DNA of 64,000 nucleotides from Motilibacter rhizosphaerae (GTDB lineage: Bacteria > Actinomycetota > Actinomycetes > Motilibacterales > Motilibacteraceae), in NCBI RefSeq assembly GCF_004216915.1, contig NZ_SGXD01000003.1:752222-816221 (forward strand), given 5' to 3'. A program made the position numbers and the translations under genes. Below the pieces are notes generated by a model. The model made no database searches and was not told where the DNA came from. It saw only the letters and a program-made list of their open reading frames with translations. Shown one piece after another: positions 1 through 8,064 of the stretch. Numbering within the stretch: the first letter of the stretch is position 1; each line of letters opens with the position of its first letter.

Positions 1-591
1 GGCAAGGAGCGGCTGCGCGCGGAGCTGCGGGCCCGGCGCCGGGCCCGGTCCGCGGAGGAGCGCGCGGAGGCCGCGCGCGGGCTCGAGCGGGTCCTGCTGG
101 CCGCCTCCGCCGCGGCGGGCGCGGGCTGCGTCGCGGCGTACCTCCCGGTGCCCGGCGAGCCGGACGTCCTCCCCGCCCTGCGCGCCCTCGCCCCGCGGGG
201 CGTCCGCGTCCTCGTCCCGCTGCTGCGCCCCGACCTCGACCTGCACTGGGCCGAGCTCCCCCTGGGCGTCGCCGTCGTGGGCTCGCCGGTGCGCCCGCGC
301 CTGCTCGAGCCGGACTCCCCCGACCTCGGTCCCGCGGCCCTCGCGCTCGCCGACGTCGTGCTCGTCCCCGCGCTGGCCGTCGACCGGCGGGGGGTGCGCC
401 TCGGGCAGGGCGGCGGGTCCTACGACCGGGCGCTGCCCCGCGCCCGGCCGGGCGCCCTGCTCGCCGCCGTGGTCCACGCCGACGAGCTGGTGGACGGCCC
501 ACTGCCCGCGGAGGAGCACGACGTGCGCGTGACCGCCGCGCTCACCCCCACCGGGCTGGTGCGCCTCGCGACGGGACCGGACGGCCCGTGA
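1..591 (+). CDS. 5-formyltetrahydrofolate cyclo-ligase, 3' part only
   Basis: The enzyme converts 5-formyl-THF to 5,10-methenyl-THF using ATP, in cytosolic one-carbon metabolism. The window opens inside the gene, so the start is missing; the frame is open from base 1 and gives about 196 residues, close to the ~190-200 usual for the family, so only a few codons are probably lost. Support: the basic helical N-terminus rich in Arg (LRAELRARRRARS), the 'AYLPVPGEPD' segment, and the glycine-rich signature LGQGGGSYDRAL (family GxGGGYYDR) followed by a VVHADELVDGPLP stretch typical of the C-terminal nucleotide-binding half. The stop overlaps the GTG start of the next gene by 4 bp, so the antiporter gene is probably translationally coupled to it. 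Identification is secure; only the N-terminus is unknown. Confidence 0.9.
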   Translation, partial: GKERLRAELRARRRARSAEERAEAARGLERVLLAASAAAGAGCVAAYLPVPGEPDVLPALRALAPRGVRVLVPLLRPDLDLHWAELPLGVAVVGSPVRPRLLEPDSPDLGPAALALADVVLVPALAVDRRGVRLGQGGGSYDRALPRARPGALLAAVVHADELVDGPLPAEEHDVRVTAALTPTGLVRLATGPDGP

Positions 592-2111
592 CCGTCGGCC
601 AGCTCGACGCGGTGCTCCTCGTGGGCGCCCTCGTGCTCCTCCTCGCGATCGCGACCTCGCGGCTGTCCGCCGGCACCGGGCTGCCCTCGCTCGTGCTGTA
701 CGTCGGGCTCGGCATGCTCATCGGCGAGGACGGGCTGGGCGTGCGCTTCGACGACCCGCAGCTGGCGCAGGTGCTGGGCTACGCCGCGCTCGTCGTCATC
801 CTCGCCGAGGGCGGGCTCACGACCCGGTGGAGCTCCGTGCGCTCCTCGGTCGGGCTGGCGGCCTCGCTGTCGACCCTCGGCGTCGCCGTGTCGGTCCTCG
901 TCACGGCCCTGCTGGCCGAGCCGCTGCTCGGGCTCGACCTGCGCACGGCCGCCCTGCTCGGCGCCGTGCTGGCCTCGACCGACGCGGCCGCGGTCTTCAG
1001 CCTGCTGCGCCACGTCCCGCTGCCCGAGCGCCTCGCCGGCGCGCTGGAGGCCGAGTCCGGGTTCAACGACGCGCCGGTCGTCATCGTCGTCGCCGCCCTC
1101 GCGCAGGCGCCGCTGGAGCCGTCGGACGGCTGGCGGCTGCCGCTGCTGCTGCTCTGGGAGCTCGGGGCCGGATCGGCCGTCGGGCTCGGGGTCGGGGCGC
1201 TCGGCGCCTGGTCGCTGCGCCGCGTCGCGCTCCCGAGCGCCGGCGTCTTCCCGCTCGCGGTGGTCGCGGTCTGCGTGCTCGCGTACGCCGGGGCCGCCGT
1301 CCCGCACGCGAGCGGCTTCCTCGCGGTCTACGTCGCCGGGCTGGTGCTGGGCAACGGCCGGCTGCCGCACCGGCCGGCGACGCGCGGCTTCGTCGAGGGG
1401 CTCGGCTGGCTCGCCCAGATCGGCCTGTTCGTCATGCTGGGGCTGCTCGCGTCCCCGTCCCGGCTGCCCGGCGTCGTGCTGCCCGCGCTGGCGCTCTCGG
1501 CCGTGCTCCTCCTCGTCGCCCGACCGCTGGCGGTCGCCGTGGCGGTCGCGCCGTTCGCGCTGCTGCGCCGGTGGGGGCTGCGCGTGCAGCCGGTGCCGTG
1601 GCGCCACGGGGCCTTCCTCTCCTGGGCCGGGCTGCGCGGCGGCGTCCCCATCGTGCTGGCGACCGTGCCGGTGGTGGAGCACGTCCCCGGCGCGCAGCGG
1701 CTCTTCGGCGTCGTCCTCGTCCTCGTCGTGGTGAGCACGCTCGTGCAGGCCCCGACGCTCGGGAGGGCCGCGACCCTGCTCCGCCTCGCCGACCCGCTCG
1801 CCGCGCGGGAGATCGACGTCGAGGCCAGCCCGCTCGGCCTGCTCGGCGCGGACCTGCTCGAGGTGCGCGTCCCCGCCGGTTCGCAGATCGCCGGCGTCGA
1901 GGTCTTCGAGCTGCGGCTCCCGGCGGGCGCGTCGCTCGCCCTCGTCGTGCGCGAGGGGGTCGCCGAGGTCCCGACACCGCGGACGGTCCTGCGCGCCGGC
2001 GACGAGCTGCTGCTCGTCGTCACGCCGGAGGCCCGCACCCGCACCGAGCACCGGATCGCCGAGGTCTCCCGGCACGGCCGCCTCGGCCGCTGGACCGCAC
2101 CCCCCGCCTGA
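588..2111 (+). CDS. CPA1-type potassium/proton antiporter with C-terminal TrkA-C domain
   Basis: This is a membrane cation/H+ antiporter of 507 residues. About 12-13 hydrophobic segments run through residues 1-400, starting with LLVGALVLLLAIATSRL. The CPA1 transport motif is present as ESGFNDAP, with the ion-binding Asn160-Asp161 pair (family 'ND' type, as in electroneutral exchangers). Residues about 410-480 form a cytoplasmic RCK/TrkA-C domain (LLEVRVPAGSQIAGVEV ... GDELLLVV), the arrangement of the NhaP2/CvrA K+/H+ antiporters. The GTG start at 588 overlaps the stop of the upstream folate gene (GTGA). Substrate preference for K+ over Na+ is inferred from the TrkA-C domain, not proven. Confidence 0.9.
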   Translation: MTVGQLDAVLLVGALVLLLAIATSRLSAGTGLPSLVLYVGLGMLIGEDGLGVRFDDPQLAQVLGYAALVVILAEGGLTTRWSSVRSSVGLAASLSTLGVAVSVLVTALLAEPLLGLDLRTAALLGAVLASTDAAAVFSLLRHVPLPERLAGALEAESGFNDAPVVIVVAALAQAPLEPSDGWRLPLLLLWELGAGSAVGLGVGALGAWSLRRVALPSAGVFPLAVVAVCVLAYAGAAVPHASGFLAVYVAGLVLGNGRLPHRPATRGFVEGLGWLAQIGLFVMLGLLASPSRLPGVVLPALALSAVLLLVARPLAVAVAVAPFALLRRWGLRVQPVPWRHGAFLSWAGLRGGVPIVLATVPVVEHVPGAQRLFGVVLVLVVVSTLVQAPTLGRAATLLRLADPLAAREIDVEASPLGLLGADLLEVRVPAGSQIAGVEVFELRLPAGASLALVVREGVAEVPTPRTVLRAGDELLLVVTPEARTRTEHRIAEVSRHGRLGRWTAPPA

Positions 2112-2150
2112 GCACCGCCCGCCTGAGCACCGCCGGCCTGAGCACCGCCG
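2106..2150 (+). repeat. Three perfect 15-bp tandem repeats at the antiporter stop codon
   Basis: The unit GCCTGAGCACCGCC(C/G) occurs three times head to tail, and a fourth decayed unit follows. The first copy contains the antiporter TGA stop (2109-2111). Because the unit is 15 bp, every copy carries a TGA in the same frame, so it acts as a triple stop. It looks like slipped-strand duplication of the gene end. Confidence 0.75.
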
Positions 2151-2188
2151 GCCCGAGCGGTGCGGGTGGCAGGGCGCCGGCCACGGGG

Positions 2189-2194
2189 TATGCC
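2189..2194 (+). promoter_or_regulatory. -10 box (TATGCC) of a probable leaderless transcript
   Basis: TATGCC lies 6 nt ahead of the GTG at 2201, with no Shine-Dalgarno sequence between them. That spacing would place the transcription start at or next to the GTG. The same layout is seen at several other starts in this window. Confidence 0.4.
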
Positions 2195-2200
2195 GCCCCC

Positions 2201-3052
2201 GTGCGCATCGCGACCTTCAACCTGCTCTCCGGCCGCGCCATGGGGAGCGAGGACGCCGACCCCGAGCAGCTGCGCCGCGCCGTCCGCACCCTGGACGCCG
2301 ACGTCCTCGCGCTGCAGGAGGTCGACCGGCACCAGGAGCGCTCCGGCGGCGTGGACCAGACCGCCCTCGTGGCCGAGGCGGTCGGCGCCCGGGCCTGGCG
2401 CTTCGTGCCCGCGCTCGTCGGCACGCCCGGCGGCACGTGGCGCGCCGCCGGACCCGCGGACGAGGAGTGCGACGGGGTGGGGTCGCACGAGCCGGCGGCG
2501 TACGGCATCGCCCTGGTCTCCCGCCTGCCCGTCATCTCGTGGAAGGTCGTCCGGCTGCGCCCCGTGCCCGTCGTGACGCCGCTGCGGCTCGGCCACCCGG
2601 GCGAGCGCAAGCGCCTCGTGTGGGTGCGCGACGAGCCCCGGACCGCGGTCGTCGCCGTGGTCGAGGGGCCGGACGGGCCGGTGACCGTGGCCAACACGCA
2701 CCTGTCGTTCGTCCCGCGCTGGAACGTCGCGCAGCTGCGCCGGCTGGTCGGCGCGCTGGAGGACGAGCCGCGCCCGCAGGTGCTCGTCGGCGACCTCAAC
2801 ATGCCGGCCGGGCTGCCGCGCTGGCTGTGCCGCGAGTGGCGCCAGCTCGTCAGCGAGCGGACCTGGCCGGCGCACACCCCGCGGGTGCAGCTCGACCACG
2901 TGCTCGGCCGCGGCGGGGTGCCCGACGGCGCCACCGGGTACGCCGTGGAGCTCGAGCTCTCCGACCACCGCGCGCTCGTGGTGGACGTCCCCGACGGGGT
3001 GGGGGCGGGCGCCGATCACGGCGTACGCCTGACGGGGCACGCGGGCGGGTGA
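2201..3052 (+). CDS. Endonuclease/exonuclease/phosphatase (EEP) family hydrolase
   Basis: A 283-residue metal-dependent phosphoesterase of the DNase I/EEP fold. Motifs in order are: RIATFNLLSG at the N-terminus (metal-binding Asn), LALQEVDRHQ with the metal Glu near residue 44, ANTHLSF near residue 165, VGDLNMP near 198 (Asp/Asn pair), LDHVLG near 230, and the terminal catalytic SDHRALVVD. All canonical active-site positions are kept. No signal peptide is visible, so it probably acts in the cytoplasm. The GTG at 2201 was chosen because the conserved strand begins directly after it and a -10-like TATGCC sits 6 nt upstream. Substrate (nucleic acid, sugar phosphate or lipid phosphate) cannot be told from sequence. 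Confidence 0.85.
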   Translation: MRIATFNLLSGRAMGSEDADPEQLRRAVRTLDADVLALQEVDRHQERSGGVDQTALVAEAVGARAWRFVPALVGTPGGTWRAAGPADEECDGVGSHEPAAYGIALVSRLPVISWKVVRLRPVPVVTPLRLGHPGERKRLVWVRDEPRTAVVAVVEGPDGPVTVANTHLSFVPRWNVAQLRRLVGALEDEPRPQVLVGDLNMPAGLPRWLCREWRQLVSERTWPAHTPRVQLDHVLGRGGVPDGATGYAVELELSDHRALVVDVPDGVGAGADHGVRLTGHAGG

Positions 3053-3096
3053 GACGATCGGCGGGCCGGCAGCACGCGCACGAGGGGAGGGCGAGG

Positions 3097-3402
3097 GTGG
3101 AGCACGTCGATCTGGTCGTCCCCACCGTGCTCGTCCTCGAGGGCGAGATCGACCTGCACCGCAGCGAGGAGCTCCGCACCGCCGCCGTCGCCTTCGAGGC
3201 GTCGGGCGCGACCGTGCTCGTCGTCGACCTCTCTGCCGTGACCTTCCTCGACAGCGCCGGGCTCGCCTTCCTCGCGCGGGTGGCCCGCTGCGCCCAGCAG
3301 CGCGGCGGCCTCGTCCGCGTGCTGCGGCCGACGCCCATCGTGCGCCGCGCCCTCGAGGTGAGCGGCCTGCTCGCGCTGCTCCACGTCCTCGACGCCGAGT
3401 AG
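3097..3402 (+). CDS. STAS-domain anti-sigma-factor antagonist
   Basis: This 101-residue protein is a single STAS domain like SpoIIAA/RsbV. The key phosphorylatable serine lies in VTFLDSAGLAFLARV (family motif DSxGL), and the flanking strands (LEGEIDLH, VLVVDLS) match the fold. Such proteins bind an anti-sigma kinase and release a sigma factor when unphosphorylated. The GTG at 3097 has a strong purine-rich ribosome site (GAGGGGAGGGCGAGG) just upstream. No anti-sigma kinase or sigma factor gene is adjacent, so its partner is encoded elsewhere. Confidence 0.88.
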   Translation: MEHVDLVVPTVLVLEGEIDLHRSEELRTAAVAFEASGATVLVVDLSAVTFLDSAGLAFLARVARCAQQRGGLVRVLRPTPIVRRALEVSGLLALLHVLDAE

Positions 3403-3484
3403 CACCGAGGAGCACCGCTCCGCCTGACGGGTGGGCCGCGGCCCGAACCCTCAGGACCGGCCCCTCCGCGGGCGATGGAGTCGC

Positions 3485-4285
3485 ATGGGCCCCAGCACCC
3501 CGGACCCCGTCGCCCTGCTCGCTGAGCAGAGCCCCACGGGAGTCGCGGTCGTCGACAGCGACGGCACCGTCACCTACGCCAACCCCGCTCTCGCGCGGCT
3601 GCTCGGCCGGACCGCCGCCGGTCTCGTCGGCACGCCGCTCGAGGCGCTGCTGCACCGCGACGGGCCGCCGGCGGCGAGCCTGCTGCTGCCGGCGTACGGC
3701 GTGCAGGAGGCCGAGCGGCGCTTCCCGACCCCGCAGGGCGAGGTCGTCGGCCTCGTCACCGCCGCGGTCGTGCCCGGCGTCGCGGGCCGCGTGCTCTACG
3801 TCGAGGACGTCACCCGCGTCGCCTCACTCGAGCGCGAGGTCCACACCGGCCACCTCGCCGACCCGGAGACCGGGCTGGCCGGCGGCGCGCTGCTCCGCGA
3901 CCGGCTCGAGCACGCGCTCGCGCTCCGCGACCGGGACCCGTCCCGCGCGGTGAGCTGCTGCATCGTCGCCGTGCCCGACGAGGGCGACCTGGCGACGGTC
4001 GCGCGCGCCCTGGTCGAGACCGTCCGCTCGACCGACACGCTCGCCCGCGTCGACCGCACCCTCGTCGTCGTCTGCGAGGACACCAACGACCGCGGCATGC
4101 GGGCGCTGCGCCACCGGCTGCGCGGCCTCGCCGAGGTGCAGGAGCAGGGCGCGACGATCGGGGTCGCCACCGCGCGAGCCGGGCAGAGCGCGTTCGACCT
4201 GCTCAACACCGCCCGGCAGGGCGCCCGCGAGGACCTGGCGCGCCGCTGGGCCGACGATGCGCCGCTCGCCGAAGCGTCGGCCTGA
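3485..4285 (+). CDS. PAS-domain protein with degenerate GGDEF-like domain
   Basis: This is a 266-residue putative signalling protein. Residues about 8-110 form a PAS sensor domain (LLAEQSPTGVAVVDSDGTVTYANPAL then LLGRTAAGLVG). From about 125 a diguanylate-cyclase-like domain begins with DPETGLAGGALLRDRLEHAL, the equivalent of the DPLTGLxNR entry of GGDEF domains. The catalytic GGDEF itself is replaced by VDRTL in LARVDRTLVVVCED, so no cyclase activity is expected; it may bind nucleotide or act as a scaffold. ATG 3485 is preferred over an earlier in-frame GTG at 3431 because the PAS homology starts soon after and GATGGAG precedes it. The gene overlaps the next one by 29 bp. Confidence 0.75.
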   Translation: MGPSTPDPVALLAEQSPTGVAVVDSDGTVTYANPALARLLGRTAAGLVGTPLEALLHRDGPPAASLLLPAYGVQEAERRFPTPQGEVVGLVTAAVVPGVAGRVLYVEDVTRVASLEREVHTGHLADPETGLAGGALLRDRLEHALALRDRDPSRAVSCCIVAVPDEGDLATVARALVETVRSTDTLARVDRTLVVVCEDTNDRGMRALRHRLRGLAEVQEQGATIGVATARAGQSAFDLLNTARQGAREDLARRWADDAPLAEASA

Positions 4286-5744
4286 CTCCCGCGCGCTGCT
4301 CGCGCCCCTCCTGCTCGCGGGAGCGGTCGCGGCGGCACCCCCGGCGTCGGCGGGCGGTCCCGCCGGCGCGTACGCGGTGGTGGCCGACGGCGGCACGGTC
4401 TGGGCGGTGCCCCTCCAGGGCGCTCCCCGCCGCCTGCTCGACAACGCCGGGGCGGGCGCCGAGGTCGCGCTGAGCGCGGACGGCGCACTGCTCGCGGTCT
4501 TCGGGCCGGCCGGCGTGCTCGTCGCCGACACCCGGACCGGCGAGGCGCGCGAGGTGCTGGCTCACCGGGCGTACCCCGGGGCGTTCTCGCCCGACGACCG
4601 CACGCTCTACGTCGGCGAGCTCGACGCCTCGCAGCGCGACGGGGACGTGCGCGCCCTCGACCTCGCGACCGGCACGAGCACGGTCGTGGCCGACCCGCCG
4701 CTGCCCGTGCGCCACGTCGCGCTCGCCTCCGACGGGCGCACGCTGGGCTACACCACCGCCGCCGTGACGACGGGGGCGTGGGCCAACGGCGAGGCGCACG
4801 TCGTCGACCTCGCGACCGGCGCCGACAGCCGCGTCGGGCTGCCCGGGGACTTCTACGTCGGCATCGCCCTCGCGCCCGCCGGGCCGCTGCTCACCCGCCT
4901 CGAGCCCGCCGACACCGGGCGCACCCGCGTCTCCGTCGTGGACGCGGCTGGCCGGTCGCTCGTCCGCGGCGACGCGCTCCTCCTCTCGCCTGTCTCGACC
5001 CCCGCCGGCACGTACGCCGTCCGCGTGGTGCCGCCGCGCAGCGGCGACCCCGACCCGAGCGCCGAGCTCGACCTGGTCGCGCCCGGCGGCGCGCGCGCCC
5101 GGACCGTCGTCGCGCACCTGCCCGGCAGCGGCAGCAGCCTGGGCGTCGCGACCGGCCCGCCGCCGCACGCGCTGCGCCTGCGCAGCCGGGTGGTCGCGGC
5201 CTCGCTCGAGCTCGCCGGCGACCCGGTCGCGGGCGCACCGCTGGACGTCGCCGTCGACGCCCGCACCGACGGCCCGGGCAGCGCGAGCGCCACGCTCGAC
5301 GTCCGGCCCGTGGGCAGCAGCCGCTGGCGCGCGTACGCGACGGTGCCCGTCCGCGACGGCGCGGCGGACGTGCCGCTCGTGCTCGAGCGCTCGGCCGACG
5401 TGCGGCTGCGGGCCGGTGCCCGTGTCGTCAGCGCCGTGACCCGCGTCCCGGTCGCGTGGGCGGTGAGCGCGACCGGCCGGCGGGAGGGCGGCACCCTCGT
5501 GCTCGCGGGCCGCGTCCGCGGGGCCAGCGGCGGGCGCGTGCTCGTGCTGCGGCTCGTCGACGGGCGCTGGCAGCCCCTGCGGAGCGCGGCCGTCACCGGC
5601 GGCCGGTTCTCGCTCCGCCTGCGGCTGCCCGCCGCGGCACTGGTCGTCGTCGTGCGGCCCGCCGACGCGGCGCACGCCGCCGGGGCCTCCTCGCCGCTGT
5701 CGGGGACGGGCGCCAGCGCCGGCGGCGGGGCGGCGGGCGACTGA
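4257..5744 (+). CDS. Secreted beta-propeller (PD40-like) protein of unknown function
   Basis: A 495-residue exported protein. The N-terminus has a basic stretch (MRRSPKRRPDSR), then the hydrophobic ALLAPLLLAGAVAAAPPASA, a clear Sec signal peptide with likely cleavage after ASA. The mature part has repeated strand motifs such as GTVWAVPL, DGALLAVFG, DGRTLGY and FSPDDRTLYVGELD, typical of PD40/WD40-like propeller blades, up to about residue 290. An Ig-like or FN3-like beta domain follows. No catalytic motif was recognised. The ATG at 4257 overlaps the PAS gene by 29 bp in another frame, so the two are probably co-transcribed. Confidence 0.7.
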   Translation: MRRSPKRRPDSRALLAPLLLAGAVAAAPPASAGGPAGAYAVVADGGTVWAVPLQGAPRRLLDNAGAGAEVALSADGALLAVFGPAGVLVADTRTGEAREVLAHRAYPGAFSPDDRTLYVGELDASQRDGDVRALDLATGTSTVVADPPLPVRHVALASDGRTLGYTTAAVTTGAWANGEAHVVDLATGADSRVGLPGDFYVGIALAPAGPLLTRLEPADTGRTRVSVVDAAGRSLVRGDALLLSPVSTPAGTYAVRVVPPRSGDPDPSAELDLVAPGGARARTVVAHLPGSGSSLGVATGPPPHALRLRSRVVAASLELAGDPVAGAPLDVAVDARTDGPGSASATLDVRPVGSSRWRAYATVPVRDGAADVPLVLERSADVRLRAGARVVSAVTRVPVAWAVSATGRREGGTLVLAGRVRGASGGRVLVLRLVDGRWQPLRSAAVTGGRFSLRLRLPAAALVVVVRPADAAHAAGASSPLSGTGASAGGGAAGD

Positions 5745-5820
5745 ACCCGCCGCGCGGCACCGGGGACCTCCGGGAGAGGATGGTCGGCCACGAACCGGTG
5801 CTGGAGCGGAGGACGGGCGG

Positions 5821-8064
5821 ATGTCAGCGGAGCAGGCCACGGGGTCCAGCGAGCTCGCGCGCGAGCGCGAGCACGTCGCCCTGCTCTACGCCCGCCTCGA
5901 CGAGCTCCGGGAGCGGACCGCGGCGCAGCTCGACGCCGTACGCCGGCAGGAGGTCACCGGCACCCACCAGAACCGCTCCGAGCGCGACGCCTTCGCCACC
6001 CTGCACACCGACCGGCTCGCCCAGCTCTGGGCCGTCGAGAACGGCCTGTGCTTCGGCCGGCTCGACCGGGCCGAGGGCGACCGGCTCTACGTCGGGCGGC
6101 TCGGGCTCTCCGACGACCAGCAGGACCAGCTCCAGGTCGACTGGCGCACTCCTGCCGCGCAGGCGTTCTACCGCGCGACGGCCGCGCACCCGGAGGGCGT
6201 CGTGCGCCGCCGGCACATCTCCACCCGCGGCCGCGTCGTCACCGGGGTCGACGACGAGGTCCTCGACCTCGACGCGCTGAGCGAGGCGGACAAGGAGACG
6301 CTCAACGGCGAGGCCGCCCTGCTCGCGGCGCTCGCGGCACGGCGTACGGGCCGGATGGGCGACATCGTCGCGACCATCCAGGCCGAGCAGGACCGGATCA
6401 TCCGCGACGAGCTCGACGGGATCCTCGTCGTGCAGGGCGGCCCGGGCACCGGCAAGACCGCGGTCGCACTGCACCGCGCGGCGTACCTCCTCTACACCTA
6501 CCGCGACCGGCTGGCCCGCCGCGGCGTGCTCGTCATCGGGCCCAACCCGGCGTTCCTCCGCTACATCGAGCAGGTGCTGCCCTCGCTCGGCGAGACCGAC
6601 GTGCTGCTGACCTCGGCGGCCGGGCTCTTCCCCGGCGTCGAGGCGACCGCGGAGGACGAGCCGGAGGTCGCGCGGCTCAAGGGCGACCTGCGGATGGTGG
6701 ACGTGGTGGCCGCCGCCGTGCGCGACCGCCAGCGGCTCCCCCGCGGCGGTCGCCTCGAGCTCTCGGTCGACGGGGACGACGTCGTCCTCGACCGCCAGGT
6801 CGTCGACCGCGCCCGGCAGCGCGCCCGCCGCTCGCGCCGGCCGCACAACCTCGCTCGCCGCACCTTCGTCCGCGAGGTGGTCGCGGCCCTGAGCACGCAG
6901 ATCGTCGCGAAGCGCGGCGCGCACCTGCTCGACGACGAGGACCTCGCCGAGATCCGCGCCGAGCTGCGCACCGACCCCGACGTGCGCGAGGCGCTCGACG
7001 GGCTGTGGCCGCACCTCACGCCGCAGCGCCTGCTCGCCGAGCTCTACGCCGACCGCGGCGCGCTCTCCCGCGCCTGCCGCGACGTGCTCACGGCAGAGGA
7101 GACCGCCCTGCTCGCGCGCCCGTCCGGCAGCCCCTGGACCGTCGGTGACGTCGCGCTGCTCGACGAGGCCGCCGAGCTGCTCGGCAGCGACGCCGACCCC
7201 GACGAGGAGGAGGCGCTGCGCCGCGAGCAGGAGCGCCGCGAGCGGGCCTACGCCGAGGAGGTGCTGGGCGTGCTCGGGCTCGACGGCTACGTCTCGGCCG
7301 AGCAGCTGGCCAGCCGCTACGCCGCGGCCCCCGACTACCTCACCACCGCCGAGCGCGCTGCCGGCGACCGCGAGTGGGCCTTCGGCCACGTCGTCGTCGA
7401 CGAGGCGCAGGAGCTCTCCCCGATGGCCTGGCGGCTGGTCATGCGCCGCTGCCCCACGAAGTCGATGACCCTGGTCGGCGACGTCGCGCAGACCGCGGCG
7501 CTCGCGGGGGCCCGTTCCTGGCAGGAGGTGCTCGAGCCGCACGCGGGCACCCGCTGGCGGCAGGCCGAGCTCACCGTCAACTACCGCACGCCGGCCGAGG
7601 TGATGGAGCTGGCCAACCGCGTCCTGGCCGGGCTCGCACCCGGGGTCGAGCCCGCGCGGGCGGTGCGCGAGTCCGGCGAGCCGCCGGTCGTCGTCGCCGT
7701 ACCGGCGGGCGCGCTGGCCGAGCGGGTGGCGGTCGCCGCAGCGGAGGAGCAGGCGCTCGTCGGCGAGGGCAAGGTCGCGGTCCTCGCACCGGCCTCCCTG
7801 CTCCCCGCCGTCCGCGCCGCCGTCGCCGCCGCGGTGCCCGACGCCGTGGTCGAGGGCGGGCCCAAGGCGCTCGACGCCCCCGTCGCCGTGCTCAGCGTGC
7901 GCGAGTCGAAGGGCCTGGAGTTCGACAGCGTCGTCGTCGTGGAGCCGGCCGGGCTCGTCGCCGGGTCCGCCCGTGGCACCAGTGACCTCTACGTCGCGCT
8001 GACCCGCACCACGCGCCGCCTCACCGTCGTCCATGCGGAGCCCCTGCCGGACGCCCTGCGGTGA
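5821..8064 (+). CDS. HelD/HelR-like RNA polymerase-associated ATPase (UvrD-type fold)
   Basis: This 747-residue superfamily-1 ATPase resembles actinobacterial HelD/HelR proteins, which remodel or release stalled RNA polymerase and in some species protect it from rifamycins. The N-terminus is a charged coiled coil (residues 8-60, LAREREHVALLYARLDEL), the arm that enters the polymerase in known HelD structures. Walker A is GGPGTGKT at 206-213, followed by AVALHRAAYLLYTYR, a HelD hallmark. Walker B/DEAQ lies at 527-530 (VVVDEAQELSPMAWRLVM), VGDVAQT near 550, and the UvrD C-terminal motif DLYVALTRTTRRL near 722. The ATG has GGACGGGCGG upstream. The stop overlaps the RNase Z start by 4 bp. A rifamycin-resistance role is inference only. 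Confidence 0.85.
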   Translation: MSAEQATGSSELAREREHVALLYARLDELRERTAAQLDAVRRQEVTGTHQNRSERDAFATLHTDRLAQLWAVENGLCFGRLDRAEGDRLYVGRLGLSDDQQDQLQVDWRTPAAQAFYRATAAHPEGVVRRRHISTRGRVVTGVDDEVLDLDALSEADKETLNGEAALLAALAARRTGRMGDIVATIQAEQDRIIRDELDGILVVQGGPGTGKTAVALHRAAYLLYTYRDRLARRGVLVIGPNPAFLRYIEQVLPSLGETDVLLTSAAGLFPGVEATAEDEPEVARLKGDLRMVDVVAAAVRDRQRLPRGGRLELSVDGDDVVLDRQVVDRARQRARRSRRPHNLARRTFVREVVAALSTQIVAKRGAHLLDDEDLAEIRAELRTDPDVREALDGLWPHLTPQRLLAELYADRGALSRACRDVLTAEETALLARPSGSPWTVGDVALLDEAAELLGSDADPDEEEALRREQERRERAYAEEVLGVLGLDGYVSAEQLASRYAAAPDYLTTAERAAGDREWAFGHVVVDEAQELSPMAWRLVMRRCPTKSMTLVGDVAQTAALAGARSWQEVLEPHAGTRWRQAELTVNYRTPAEVMELANRVLAGLAPGVEPARAVRESGEPPVVVAVPAGALAERVAVAAAEEQALVGEGKVAVLAPASLLPAVRAAVAAAVPDAVVEGGPKALDAPVAVLSVRESKGLEFDSVVVVEPAGLVAGSARGTSDLYVALTRTTRRLTVVHAEPLPDALR

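Noticed and set aside
420-3655. Long antisense open frames over the antiporter and EEP genes
   Set aside because: GC-rich codon-position bias opens shadow frames; they are low-complexity Arg/Ala/Gly/Pro sequence with no domain. The same applies to long antisense frames elsewhere (for example 19408-21849, 27630-30203, 31311-34391, 34729-37899).
5745-5820. Rifamycin-associated element before the HelR-like gene
   Set aside because: No clear inverted repeat of that type is visible in the 76-bp gap.
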